Origin: CAYJHC01 sp964369465
GTDB taxonomy: Bacteria; Bacillota; Clostridia; Peptostreptococcales; Anaerovoracaceae
Reading direction: 5' to 3'
NCBI GenBank assembly: GCA_964369465.1
Contig: CAYJEX010000011.1
Location: 1-57,743 of the forward strand
Length of the DNA stretch: 57,743 nt
Shown: positions 35,201-43,008 of the stretch, piece after piece
Position numbering within the stretch: the stretch's first letter is position 1
Layout of the letters: every line of letters starts with the position of its first letter
Program-made: the position numbers and the translations under genes
Notes under the pieces: model-generated
What the model saw: only the letters and a program-made list of their open reading frames with translations
The model's database searches: none
What the model was told of the DNA's origin: nothing

Positions 35201-36874
35201 ATTGTATGTAAAAATGATGAGGATTATACGATTATAGAGGCGAATCCGCAGTTTTATAAAACAATTGGATATACCCGAAATGAGATGATAGAGATACACC
35301 AAAATAAATATCAAAACATTACACTGGATAATATTAGAAATATTATTGAGGAGAAGATAAACATTAACAGTAAGTTTTTTGATTTAGAGTACAGGATCAA
35401 AACTAAAGAAGGTGAAATTAGGTGGCTTAATACTCAGTCGACATATGATGAAGAAAACGACATATTTTATATTGTAGTTATGGATATTACAAATAAATTG
35501 ATTTATTCAGAAGAGGAAGTTTCGTTAGATGCCCATTTTGCGCAGCGAGAAGCACATAAAAATGTTATCGCTACAATGGAGGACTATATATATATAGTTA
35601 ACCCTTCTACGAAAGAGCTTCTTTATATAAATGATAGTATATTGAAAAACCTAGGGAACCCACCAGAAGAGGTGTGGAAAAATAGAAAATGTTATGAATT
35701 TCTTTTGGGGAAAAGTGAAAAATGCGAAGCTTGTAATTATTCAAAACTAGAAGATGGAGTTATGCATATAGAAGAATGTGTTGAATGGGGAGAAAAAGGA
35801 CAGTACTATATGACAAAGGAAAAACTCGTTGAACTAGGTAATACAAAAGCGCATTTGAATATTGTTTCAAATATCACAACTAGTCATTTGCTACAAATAC
35901 AAAAAAATAGTGAATTAGAAGAACATAAAATAATTGCAAAAATGGTAACTATATTGCAAGAACAAAATCTTGAAGAAGCAATTAATAGTGTATTCAAAGA
36001 GTTAATGATTTACTATGATGCAGATAGATCTTGTGGATTTGTTCTTTCGGAATCTGGCAAGTATTTAGATAAAACATTTGAACAAAAAGAAGAAGGCGCC
36101 ACGGAAGGAGCTGTAAAAGAGGAAAGAATACCTGCTGAGCTCGTGACAACTTGGTTTGAGGAGTTTGAAAAAGATGGTGAAATTTTAATAAGAGATATTG
36201 ATAAAGATATTGATGGTAATCGAAATGAACATAAGTATCTTCAAAATAAAGGATTGTTCTCTTTGATGCTAGTTCCTTTATACTTTAGTTTTTCAAATAA
36301 AAAAATAATAGGGTACATATCATTGGATAATCCGGAAAAGAATATTGAAAACACAAATGTGCTTAAAATTGCTGCCAAGTTTATTGCTGATTCTATGCAA
36401 AACACTGAATACATCAAGAAAATAAAGTATCTAGGATTTCATGATACAATGACAGGGACTCAAAACAGAAACAGTTTCACGTCAAAAATAATAGAAATTG
36501 AAGAACACTGTGAACACTCTGTAGGAATAATCTATGCTGATATCAATAACCTTAAGTTTCTAAATGACACGGAAGGTCATGCAAAGGGAGACGAAGTGAT
36601 TGTTGCGCTGGCTAGTCTTTTGAAAAAAATAATGGGGAATAATGTGTATAGAATTGGAGGAGATGAATTTGTTACATTGCTTCAAGATGTGAGCGAAGCT
36701 GAATTTTTAGAGAAAGTTTCGTTGTTAGGAGAAGGTATAAAGAAGAACCCGCAAATTGATGTGGCTATTGGAACTATTTGGTGTGAAGAAACTACGGACT
36801 GGAATAAGAAATTAGAGATTGCAGAAAAAAGAATGTATGATAATAAGGCAAAGAGAAAAAACAATATAAAATAG
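32261..36874 (+). CDS. Giant membrane c-di-GMP signalling protein (SBP-SBP-GGDEF-EAL-PAS-PAS-GAF-GGDEF)
   Basis: The 1537-residue protein senses a ligand outside the cell and handles c-di-GMP inside. Domains in order: signal peptide; two solute-binding (SBP_bac_3-like) domains (about 35-265 and 275-480); one membrane helix (about 495-517); a GGDEF domain with a broken motif (SSGDI, about 602); an EAL domain with key residues kept (ETLIRW about 731, EITET, DDFGIG about 849, AEGIE, GCDTGQGYYF); two PAS-like domains (about 977-1085 and 1100-1200); a GAF-like domain; and a C-terminal GGDEF with an intact RIGGDEF (about 1466). It could both make and break c-di-GMP. I chose the ATG at 32261, with a GGAGA site, over the upstream extension to 32192. 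It stands alone between two terminators. Confidence 0.85.
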   Translation: MYKKNKIKCICFVLLAVMIFVSLTEFAVYAETKTIKIGYVPNYGVINEYHTQGDEGFGYEFFEEISKYTDYTFLYIPVEWDEGLEKLETGEIDIFGPVDMNYARAISYDYLSPSFGYEDIVLYSHEDKGYYYQDTESFSNSIIGAYEDIDYLPQLEAYARENDFEYEIKYYEMEELQNAIDSGEVDLVMASNQFDLGNTVIVDRIGQEEFFYMTTKGNYELSEEIEKAVEIIYQEDPYFVLKLQLEYFNDDLAKEGITKEEHETLSQKEFYTVGYNVNHKPFTYTNSYGNADGHGVDIMREIAKQLDIKIRFVPLHDGENIDEQTLDMHLCIMNCSGTKVGRTVEPYSIEQMVLLRNNSIEYQDMKSIASIDYEAIDIEFHGGKDNDIKLIKTRSMESTQELLFEGEVDAILTSSRIANSILNFSNVEKYDIDYTEISVPLSITISDDLPQEVFLAVDKTVQNLDDEFVNGVIADNISEVQNEIETSQIFYRYRFQIISGVLALIGIVLLVFVLQMKQKQNAIRDILEIDKLTGFRTKLKFEEEVNRILKTAKPSEYMILTIDIDNFKSVNNEFGYATGDTLLKIFFEKVYECFGKDVILARSSGDILIAFLKNTFNGESICGKEKCDFCLQNSIRDGMEESILVSLSRGVYVIENPEENIDYMIDCAHVARLDGKKLLGSKLTVFTEEMRKRLHFQNSIVSQIEMALKNKELSFEIQPKYNLNDNRIVGAETLIRWNKEDGETMYPKDFIPILEANGYVKEIDLFVFEEVCKLIHNSEFELPKISVNISTITVNMEDVVKKYMDIINKYKNVQASQIELEITETAYEKNFTTINETMKQFKMKGFLIAVDDFGIGFSTLSRLANMDIDTLKIDRSLVGEKITDKNYAILESIIYMSKKLGLKSVAEGIETEEQKNTMSLLGCDTGQGYYFAKPMDMKEFLLLMKKNNNYSFDSAASNLVEIFGFEKMQLLAFDKMASGIIVCKNDEDYTIIEANPQFYKTIGYTRNEMIEIHQNKYQNITLDNIRNIIEEKININSKFFDLEYRIKTKEGEIRWLNTQSTYDEENDIFYIVVMDITNKLIYSEEEVSLDAHFAQREAHKNVIATMEDYIYIVNPSTKELLYINDSILKNLGNPPEEVWKNRKCYEFLLGKSEKCEACNYSKLEDGVMHIEECVEWGEKGQYYMTKEKLVELGNTKAHLNIVSNITTSHLLQIQKNSELEEHKIIAKMVTILQEQNLEEAINSVFKELMIYYDADRSCGFVLSESGKYLDKTFEQKEEGATEGAVKEERIPAELVTTWFEEFEKDGEILIRDIDKDIDGNRNEHKYLQNKGLFSLMLVPLYFSFSNKKIIGYISLDNPEKNIENTNVLKIAAKFIADSMQNTEYIKKIKYLGFHDTMTGTQNRNSFTSKIIEIEEHCEHSVGIIYADINNLKFLNDTEGHAKGDEVIVALASLLKKIMGNNVYRIGGDEFVTLLQDVSEAEFLEKVSLLGEGIKKNPQIDVAIGTIWCEETTDWNKKLEIAEKRMYDNKAKRKNNIK

Positions 36875-36937
36875 AAAAAATGATTCGAAACAAGTTAAGT
36901 AGTTAGGAAACGGTAATAGTATAAACGTTTTATTGAG

Positions 36938-36970
36938 AGGATATAAGAGATAATCTTATATCCTTTTTTT
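36938..36970 (+). terminator. Rho-independent terminator of the signalling gene
   Basis: A perfect 11-bp stem (AGGATATAAGA at 36938-36948 with TCTTATATCCT at 36954-36964) is followed by T residues. Confidence 0.88.
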
Positions 36971-36980
36971 ATGAAACCTT

Positions 36981-37009
36981 TTGACAATAGGAGGGAATTT
37001 GTGTAAAAT
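36981..37009 (+). promoter_or_regulatory. Promoter of the marR-MATE operon
   Basis: A consensus TTGACA at 36981-36986 and TAAAAT at 37004-37009 are spaced by 17 bases. The MarR operator begins three bases downstream of the -10 element, so bound repressor would block initiation. Confidence 0.75.
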
Positions 37010-37011
37010 AG

Positions 37012-37053
37012 TTATATAAATATAATTATTTTATTTTAATTATATTTATATAA
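37012..37053 (+). promoter_or_regulatory. Perfect palindromic operator, probable MarR site
   Basis: Two 17-base arms (37012-37028 and 37037-37053) are exact inverted repeats (TTATATAAATATAATTA and its complement) with an eight-base spacer. The site covers the expected transcription start and ends 23 bases before the marR start codon. Confidence 0.75.
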
Positions 37054-37076
37054 TAAATTTTGGAGGTGAAAACTAT

Positions 37077-37511
37077 ATGAAGTTAAAAGATGCAATGGAT
37101 AATTTTTATGATGTTATTACACTGTCTGAAGCTAAACATTTTGATAAAGCTGTATTTGGCGAAAGGCTAACTAATAATAGCAAACTGTATCTAGATGTTA
37201 TTGTGTATAAGAAAAATTGTACGGTGAGTTATATTGCAGAAGAATTAGGTATTGCAATGCCAGCAGTTACGGTGAAAGTGAAAGAACTTGAAAAAATGGG
37301 CCTTGTGTCGAAAAAACAATCCGACGATGACAAGAGGACATTTCATATAGCTCCAACAGAGGCAGTATTGGCGGAGTATAAAAAATTCGACAAATCTTAT
37401 TACGGAGTAATAGAGGAATTTGAAAGAACCCATACTAAAGAGGATTCAGAGAAATTCGCCATTTTTTTGGCGGATATTACTGACATATATCAAAATCTTG
37501 CAAGAAAATAG
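37077..37511 (+). CDS. MarR-family transcriptional regulator
   Basis: The 144-residue protein has the winged-helix layout of MarR repressors. The recognition region runs VSYIAEELGIAMPAVTVKVKELEKMGL (described in two parts: VSYIAEELGIAMPAVTVKVK and ELEKMGL, about residues 47-73), followed by the wing (SKKQSDDDKRTFHIAPT). N- and C-terminal helices should form the dimer. A GGAGGTG ribosome site precedes the ATG. It is transcribed with the MATE pump 20 bases downstream, and a perfect palindrome overlaps its promoter. Autorepression that is relieved by a pump substrate is the likely mode. Confidence 0.9.
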   Translation: MKLKDAMDNFYDVITLSEAKHFDKAVFGERLTNNSKLYLDVIVYKKNCTVSYIAEELGIAMPAVTVKVKELEKMGLVSKKQSDDDKRTFHIAPTEAVLAEYKKFDKSYYGVIEEFERTHTKEDSEKFAIFLADITDIYQNLARK

Positions 37512-37531
37512 AAAGAAAAACAGGAGAATTT

Positions 37532-38863
37532 ATGAAAAACCCATTGGCAAAAGATATAACAATTTATAGTATGATCAAGTTTACGGTGCCAACAATTTTG
37601 ATGATGGTAGTGATGGCACTCTATACCATGGTAGACGGTATTTTTGTAGCTAGACTTGTTAGTACAGATGCGCTATCGGCTGTAAATATAGTTTATCCAA
37701 TTCTTAATATTACAATAGGTATTGGAATAATGTTCGCAACGGGTGCGAGTGCGCTAGTAGGAAAAGAAATGGGTGAGGGAAATAATAAAAAAGCTAGAGC
37801 TCATTTTTCAATGGTTGTGTATGTAGGTTTGGTAGTTACATTTATATGTGCTATTTTATTATTTGGATTTATTGACCCACTTATAAAGGCTTTAGGTGCT
37901 ACTGAGCGTTTATATGATTATTGCTACATTTATGGACTTATTTTGATACTATTTATACCTATTGAATTTCTGCAAATCATGTTTCAGTATTTTTTTGTAA
38001 CAGCTGGAAAACCAAGGATAAGTTTAATTACTACTATTGCAGGGGGAGTTGCTAATATAGTATTAGACTATGTGTTTATTGTTCCTCTAGATATGGGAGT
38101 TGCTGGTGCGGCTTTAGCAACTGGAATAGGCTTTTCTATTCCGGCATTATTTGGGTTGTTCTACTTTTCGTTTAAGAGAAAAGGAACACTTTTCCTTACA
38201 AAAGCAAAATTTGAAGGAAAGATAGTTGGAAGAGTTTGCTTGAATGGTTCTTCGGAGATGGTAGTGAATTTGGCAATATCTGTAACAACTATACTATATA
38301 ATTTGATGATGCTCAGGTATATTGGTGAAGATGGAGTGGCTGCGATTACGATAGTCCTTTATGCCGAATTTTTGCTAAACGCAATATTTTTAGGTTACGT
38401 ATCGGGAGTTGCACCGTTGTTCAGTTATAACTATGGAGAGAAAAATATTCCGAAGCTAAAGAGGTTGTTTAAATTTAGTTGGATATTTGTTGTTACGACA
38501 TCAATTGTAACAGTGCTAGCGACAAGGGTTTTGGCTGAGCCTATTGTGACTCTCTTTGCGCAAGAGGGGACATATGTATACAATTTAGCTATTGGGGGAT
38601 TCCATATTTTTGCACTTGGATTTATTTTCATGGGGAGCAATATATTTGCATCAGGACTATTTACCTCACTTTCAAATGGAAAAATATCAGCTCTTATTTC
38701 TTTTATGAGGACATTCTTTTTATTGTCGCTAATGATAATTGCGTTGCCAACGATATTTGGAATAGGTACAATATGGCTTGCAGTTCCAGTGGCGGAATCT
38801 ATTTCAGCTATTATTGTAATAATTTGTATAGTAAAATATAGAAAAAAGTATGAATATTGCTAA
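37532..38863 (+). CDS. MATE-family efflux transporter
   Basis: MATE proteins export drugs or metabolites using a Na+ or H+ gradient. The 443-residue protein has about 12 membrane segments in two similar halves. Family sequences include PTILMMVVMALYTMVDGIFV at the start, FATGASALVGKEMGEGN, and GYVSGVAPLFSYNYGEKN opening the second half. An AGGAG site precedes the ATG. It is the effector gene of the MarR unit and ends at a strong terminator. A sodium gradient would fit the sodium-type ATP synthase, but the coupling ion is unknown. Confidence 0.9.
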   Translation: MKNPLAKDITIYSMIKFTVPTILMMVVMALYTMVDGIFVARLVSTDALSAVNIVYPILNITIGIGIMFATGASALVGKEMGEGNNKKARAHFSMVVYVGLVVTFICAILLFGFIDPLIKALGATERLYDYCYIYGLILILFIPIEFLQIMFQYFFVTAGKPRISLITTIAGGVANIVLDYVFIVPLDMGVAGAALATGIGFSIPALFGLFYFSFKRKGTLFLTKAKFEGKIVGRVCLNGSSEMVVNLAISVTTILYNLMMLRYIGEDGVAAITIVLYAEFLLNAIFLGYVSGVAPLFSYNYGEKNIPKLKRLFKFSWIFVVTTSIVTVLATRVLAEPIVTLFAQEGTYVYNLAIGGFHIFALGFIFMGSNIFASGLFTSLSNGKISALISFMRTFFLLSLMIIALPTIFGIGTIWLAVPVAESISAIIVIICIVKYRKKYEYC

Positions 38864-38904
38864 TAGAGGCTTTTAATTTGGCTTAATTTATTGAGACAAA
38901 ATGT

Positions 38905-38943
38905 AAAAGAGTAGTTTTTTGCTTAAAAAACTACTCTTTTTTG
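38905..38943 (+). terminator. Rho-independent terminator of the MATE gene
   Basis: A perfect 16-bp stem (38905-38920 with 38925-38940, AAAAGAGTAGTTTTTT and its complement) has a four-base loop and a T-run. The symmetry would allow function in both directions. Confidence 0.9.
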
Positions 38944-39159
38944 TTTTAAGATTGCAGTATAGACTTGTATGAAATTTAACAAACAAAAAAAAGATAAATT
39001 GTTGGCAAAATACAACTTTATGCAGTAAGAAAAAAATAATATTATATAACTATGATAGATAGTGTATTTTGAGATGGGTCATAATGTTAATAGAGATTTA
39101 CAAATAATTATAAATTAATTCTGTTTTAAAATATTCCAAAAAGAAAGAAGAGGGAAATT

Positions 39160-40389
39160 ATGAAAAAAGTTTTAGTATTAGGTGTTGGAGCACAAGGATC
39201 TACAGTTGCAAAAAGATTAGATGAAGAACCAAATGTGTCGGAAATAATCTGTGCGGATTATGATGAAAAAGCAGTAGAAGGATTAGTTGCAACATTAAAA
39301 AAAGCTAGAGGTGCAAAAGTAAACGCAAAAGATGTTAAAAGCATCGTTGAAGTAGCACAGGGAGTAGATTTAATTGTAAACGCTTTACCATTGTTGTTTG
39401 GAAAGAATGTACTAGATGCAGCTTTGGAAGCGAAAACATGCTACCAAGATTTTGCTGCTCCAGAAACTCCAGATTTGCATAAAGACTGGATTGAAGGAAT
39501 AAAAATAATGTATAACGAGTATGGACCTAAGTTTGAAGCAATAGGTAAAACTGCAGTTATAGCTACTGGATCTGCACCAGGACTAATATTGGCTGCTTCA
39601 AGATTAGCAGTTAAACCATTAGATACATGCGAAACAATTTACAATTTTGTGTGGGAAGGCGTAGAAGCAAAAAGATTTCAGCCTTTCTGGTGGTCAGCAG
39701 TAACGGCACTAGAAGATATGGCTTCAGAAAAGTCATATGCTTTTGAAGATGGAAAATTCATTTATCCAACAAACTTTAGTAGACCAATGTATAGACAATA
39801 CGATTATATGGATGCCCCTGTAAAATTTGTTGAACATACACATGACGAACCTGTACATATCGGGCTTAATGCTGATAGCCATTTCAAAGGTGTAAAAAAC
39901 ATGTTTTTCAAATATGCAGGAGCTGGAGTGAATTTTGCAGAACCTTTATTTAGAGCAGGTCTTTTATCAAAGAAAAAAGAAATGATTGCTGGTGTAGAAG
40001 TTGCCCCATTTGATGTGGTATTAGCGCATTTACCAGCAGCTCCAAAATTCAAAGATGAAATTGCAGAAATTTTAGAGGAAGGATTAGTTTCAGACAATGG
40101 ATGTATGGTAATTGAGGCGTATGGAAAAAAAGATGGAAAAAATACAAAAGTTGAAATTCATGTTTCAGCACCTGGACTTCAAGAATCATTTGAAAGAGAT
40201 GGAATAACATCGGAAATGTATTTGACTGGTCAAGGGGGATTCTTGTTTACTAAAATGTTCGTAAATGATAAATATGAGCAAACAGGTCTTATTTCATCGG
40301 ATATGATGAATTATGACGAAATTGACTACTATTTTGCAGAAGCAGCAAAATTAGGAATAACGCTTGATACAAAAGTTGAAAATATATAA
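39160..40389 (+). CDS. Saccharopine dehydrogenase-like NAD(P)-dependent oxidoreductase
   Basis: The 409-residue protein starts with a Rossmann nucleotide loop (VLGVGAQGSTVAKRL, residues about 5-19), followed by an acidic cofactor residue (ICADYDE). The middle has the saccharopine-dehydrogenase-like pattern (VDLIVNALPLLFGKNVLDAA, then ATGSAPGLILAASRLAV). This family includes lysine-epsilon-forming dehydrogenases and several amino-acid dehydrogenases of unknown substrate. It is a single-gene unit ending in a terminator, with an AraC regulator next on the same strand. A role in amino-acid catabolism is plausible, given the kce gene elsewhere in the window, but is not shown. Confidence 0.82.
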   Translation: MKKVLVLGVGAQGSTVAKRLDEEPNVSEIICADYDEKAVEGLVATLKKARGAKVNAKDVKSIVEVAQGVDLIVNALPLLFGKNVLDAALEAKTCYQDFAAPETPDLHKDWIEGIKIMYNEYGPKFEAIGKTAVIATGSAPGLILAASRLAVKPLDTCETIYNFVWEGVEAKRFQPFWWSAVTALEDMASEKSYAFEDGKFIYPTNFSRPMYRQYDYMDAPVKFVEHTHDEPVHIGLNADSHFKGVKNMFFKYAGAGVNFAEPLFRAGLLSKKKEMIAGVEVAPFDVVLAHLPAAPKFKDEIAEILEEGLVSDNGCMVIEAYGKKDGKNTKVEIHVSAPGLQESFERDGITSEMYLTGQGGFLFTKMFVNDKYEQTGLISSDMMNYDEIDYYFAEAAKLGITLDTKVENI

Positions 40390-40475
40390 CAAATACTACA
40401 TTGCACCAGTATCAGCTATATAAGTTTGGCTATCGCAGAATAATCCGACTAATATAATAAAACAATTAACTATTT

Positions 40476-40505
40476 GCCCTGTTCATTAGAACGGGGCATT
40501 TTTTT
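40476..40505 (+). terminator. Rho-independent terminator of the dehydrogenase gene
   Basis: GCCCTGTTC (40476-40484) pairs with GAACGGGGC (40489-40497) around a four-base loop, followed by seven T residues. Confidence 0.88.
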
Positions 40506-40586
40506 ATAAGTTGAAATATTTATGCTTATAATGTAAACTTTATGTAGTTATGCAATATTTTTGCTTAAATCCGAATGGAGAGACAA

Positions 40587-42368
40587 ATGAAAGAAAGAGT
40601 TATAAAAAATAAAGACGATTTTTTGTTAGTAGAATTTTCCAACTTAACAAATGAATATATACATTTTCATCAAGAAACAGAGATAATATTAGTACTTCGT
40701 GGTAGCATTAATTGCAAAATTCATTATGTAGACTATCCGCTTGAGCAAGGTGATGTGATTTTAGTCGATTCAGAAGATCTACACTATTTTCATAATGGAT
40801 CAGAGGACTTTCTTTGTGTGAGAATGTATATAGATTTAAAACATTACGAAGAGGTATATCCTGATATAGAGTTCATGGTGTTTGTTTGCGAAAAAAACAA
40901 TTTAAGTGAATCGGAAGAAAAAAATCTGGAGTTTCATATTAAATTAAATGTTGTAAAGGAGTTCATAGCACATATTGCGGAAGCTGCTTACAAAGGTGGA
41001 AGTGAACGCGATATTGAAGAGCTTATGAATGATTTTGTGGATATCTTAGTAAGTAAATTCAGAGGATTTTTTGTCGAAAAAAACAATTTTCTAGCAAGTG
41101 ATGTAAAGGTCAATGTCCTTGAGTTAGAAAGAATAGAACGTATATCGAAATATATATTTGAGAACTTAGAGAAAAAAATTACACTGGAAGAAATAGCGAA
41201 TATGGAATCTTTGAGCATCTACTATCTGTCGCATTTGATAAAGAACAATTTTGGTGTAGGCTTTCAAGGATTACTCAACTATCTAAGAATAGAAGGTGTT
41301 GAGAAGTTGTTATTAGACAAAAAATTGTCTTTGACGGAAGTGTGTGGCTTTTCTGGCTTTTCAACACCAGCATATATGAAGAAAACATTTCTCGATTATT
41401 ATGGAATTACACCAACAGAATATCGAAAAAATATAAAACTAATCCCCAAAACATATGGTGATGACTTTACAACAGAGGAGGCATTAGAACTGCTATACTC
41501 TTATTATGCGATTGACCAAAGCAAAAAAAGGAATTCACAGAATAGAGAAATACTATTATCTAGCGGGTATGATGATAAGTGCATCAGAAATATTTCTCTT
41601 AAAACCAACTTAATAGTATCGAATATAGAAGAATTGATTTCAATACATTATTTAAAAGAAATACTGGAAAATATAGGTGTAAAATGCATAATTATAGAGC
41701 TTGATGAAAAAAAGAAAAGTATCAATTACGAATTGCTTAATGAAATGATATATGCATTACAGAAAAAGAATTTGAAAATTAAGATTGTAAATTATGAGAA
41801 TGATGTAAACGAAAAATTAGATTTATTGTGCCAAAAATATAATATAGAAAGAGTAATAAGCAAATTAGCAGAAGAAACGAAAAAAGAAAATATAATCAAT
41901 AATTTTCTTTTGGGAAAAGATATTAACGTTACGATAAGTGAAGGTCAAAGTGGCATATATAGAGGGAACTTCCTTACTGAAATATACAGAATATTGCAGA
42001 TTTTGTTCAACATAACTGGAGATTTGGTATTTGATAAAGAAATTTCAGTTATAAAAAGTAGACATTTCACAACGTATATTTTGTCAAACATAGATAACGA
42101 AAATTCTATATCGTATGAGATAATTGATGAAAGTTTTTGGAACGATCTTGTGGTGAGCAAAACAAATATATTAATGGATGACTATTTTTTAAATGATTTA
42201 TATCAAAAAAATTTATGCAAAGAAAGAAATGATTCATTAATCAAAAATATAAATGACAAGCTTAATGCGAGATTTATTTTTGATAAGCCACAAGCAAAAG
42301 GGAGCATGAGGTCTATTTTGAAAGCGAAGGGTAATTCGATCGCGATAATGAGGGTGGATGTAATTTAA
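40587..42368 (+). CDS. AraC-family regulator with N-terminal cupin and long C-terminal domain
   Basis: The 593-residue protein has a cupin-like ligand domain (about residues 8-85; HFHQETEIILVLRGS and DVILVDSEDLHYFHNG). A double helix-turn-helix AraC domain follows (about 185-285; ITLEEIANMESLSIYYLSHL and LTEVCGFSGFSTPAYMKKTF). The remaining 300 residues are not recognised. In related long AraC proteins this part can be a degenerate glycosidase-like barrel, but I cannot confirm that here. A GGAG site sets the start at 40587, and an ATG at 40575 is also in frame. It may control the dehydrogenase upstream or act elsewhere. Confidence 0.85.
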   Translation: MKERVIKNKDDFLLVEFSNLTNEYIHFHQETEIILVLRGSINCKIHYVDYPLEQGDVILVDSEDLHYFHNGSEDFLCVRMYIDLKHYEEVYPDIEFMVFVCEKNNLSESEEKNLEFHIKLNVVKEFIAHIAEAAYKGGSERDIEELMNDFVDILVSKFRGFFVEKNNFLASDVKVNVLELERIERISKYIFENLEKKITLEEIANMESLSIYYLSHLIKNNFGVGFQGLLNYLRIEGVEKLLLDKKLSLTEVCGFSGFSTPAYMKKTFLDYYGITPTEYRKNIKLIPKTYGDDFTTEEALELLYSYYAIDQSKKRNSQNREILLSSGYDDKCIRNISLKTNLIVSNIEELISIHYLKEILENIGVKCIIIELDEKKKSINYELLNEMIYALQKKNLKIKIVNYENDVNEKLDLLCQKYNIERVISKLAEETKKENIINNFLLGKDINVTISEGQSGIYRGNFLTEIYRILQILFNITGDLVFDKEISVIKSRHFTTYILSNIDNENSISYEIIDESFWNDLVVSKTNILMDDYFLNDLYQKNLCKERNDSLIKNINDKLNARFIFDKPQAKGSMRSILKAKGNSIAIMRVDVI

Positions 42369-42425
42369 ATACATATAAAATTCGGGATATATAACACAAT
42401 ATAATAAAACAATTATGATATAAAT

Positions 42426-42454
42426 TTGATTTGAAATGACAAACTGGGTATAAT
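42426..42454 (+). promoter_or_regulatory. Putative promoter of the hydrogenase-maturation cluster
   Basis: TTGATT at 42426-42431 and TATAAT at 42449-42454 are 17 bases apart. A strong terminator lies between this promoter and the first gene at 42651, so the promoter would drive an attenuated leader or may not be used. Confidence 0.45.
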
Positions 42455-42566
42455 ATAAATATAAAAATAAAATACCATTCTGATTAGAAGGTTTTAACCT
42501 GAGAGTAAGAAGGAAAAACACAATTATTTAGCATATATAATTTGATATATAGTATTCTGATTGTCC

Positions 42567-42604
42567 AAAATCCCTCGTATTCTCGGGTACGAGGGATTTT
42601 TATT
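42567..42604 (+). terminator. Strong terminator upstream of the TM1266-type gene
   Basis: A perfect 13-bp stem (AAAATCCCTCGTA at 42567-42579 with TACGAGGGATTTT at 42588-42600) is followed by further T residues. It may end the araC-like transcript, which has no closer terminator, or attenuate the hydrogenase cluster. Confidence 0.85.
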
Positions 42605-42650
42605 TTGAACTATTGTGTAAGTGTAATGAATGTTGGAGAAGAGGTGCAAT

Positions 42651-42926
42651 ATGAGCAGAATAGCAGTAATGGCAATAGTAATTGATGGGAATGGATTGTG
42701 TGAAGTAGAGAACAAAGATAATACTGAAATTATAAACAGACATTTGACAGAGTATGGAAAATATATTATAGGGAGAATGGGAATTCCATATAGAGAAAGG
42801 AACTTAAATGTAATTAGTGTGGTACTTGATGCTCCTCAAGATATTGCGAGTAGTTTGGCAGGAAGAATAGGGAAATTAGATGGAGTATCTGTAAAAACAC
42901 TATATTCTAAAGAAATATTTGAGTAA
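42651..42926 (+). CDS. TM1266-type regulator of the [FeFe]-hydrogenase system
   Basis: The roughly 91-residue protein has the ACT-like/NikR-C-like fold described for Thermotoga TM1266: SRIAVMAIVIDGNG at the start, then INRHLTEYGKYIIGRMGIPY, NVISVVLDAPQDIASSLAGR and GKLDGVSVKTLYSKE. Such proteins are found beside hydE/hydF/hydG and are called iron-only hydrogenase system regulators, although how they act is unclear. It lacks a separate DNA-binding domain. I placed the start at 42651, behind a GAGGTG site. It leads the maturation cluster. Confidence 0.85.
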   Translation: MSRIAVMAIVIDGNGLCEVENKDNTEIINRHLTEYGKYIIGRMGIPYRERNLNVISVVLDAPQDIASSLAGRIGKLDGVSVKTLYSKEIFE

Positions 42927-43008
42927 ATTTAGAAAAAGTGAAATAAGATAAGGCATATGCAAAATATACTAACTTGTTATTTTGGCAATCAAAAGAGAAA
43001 GAGAAATA

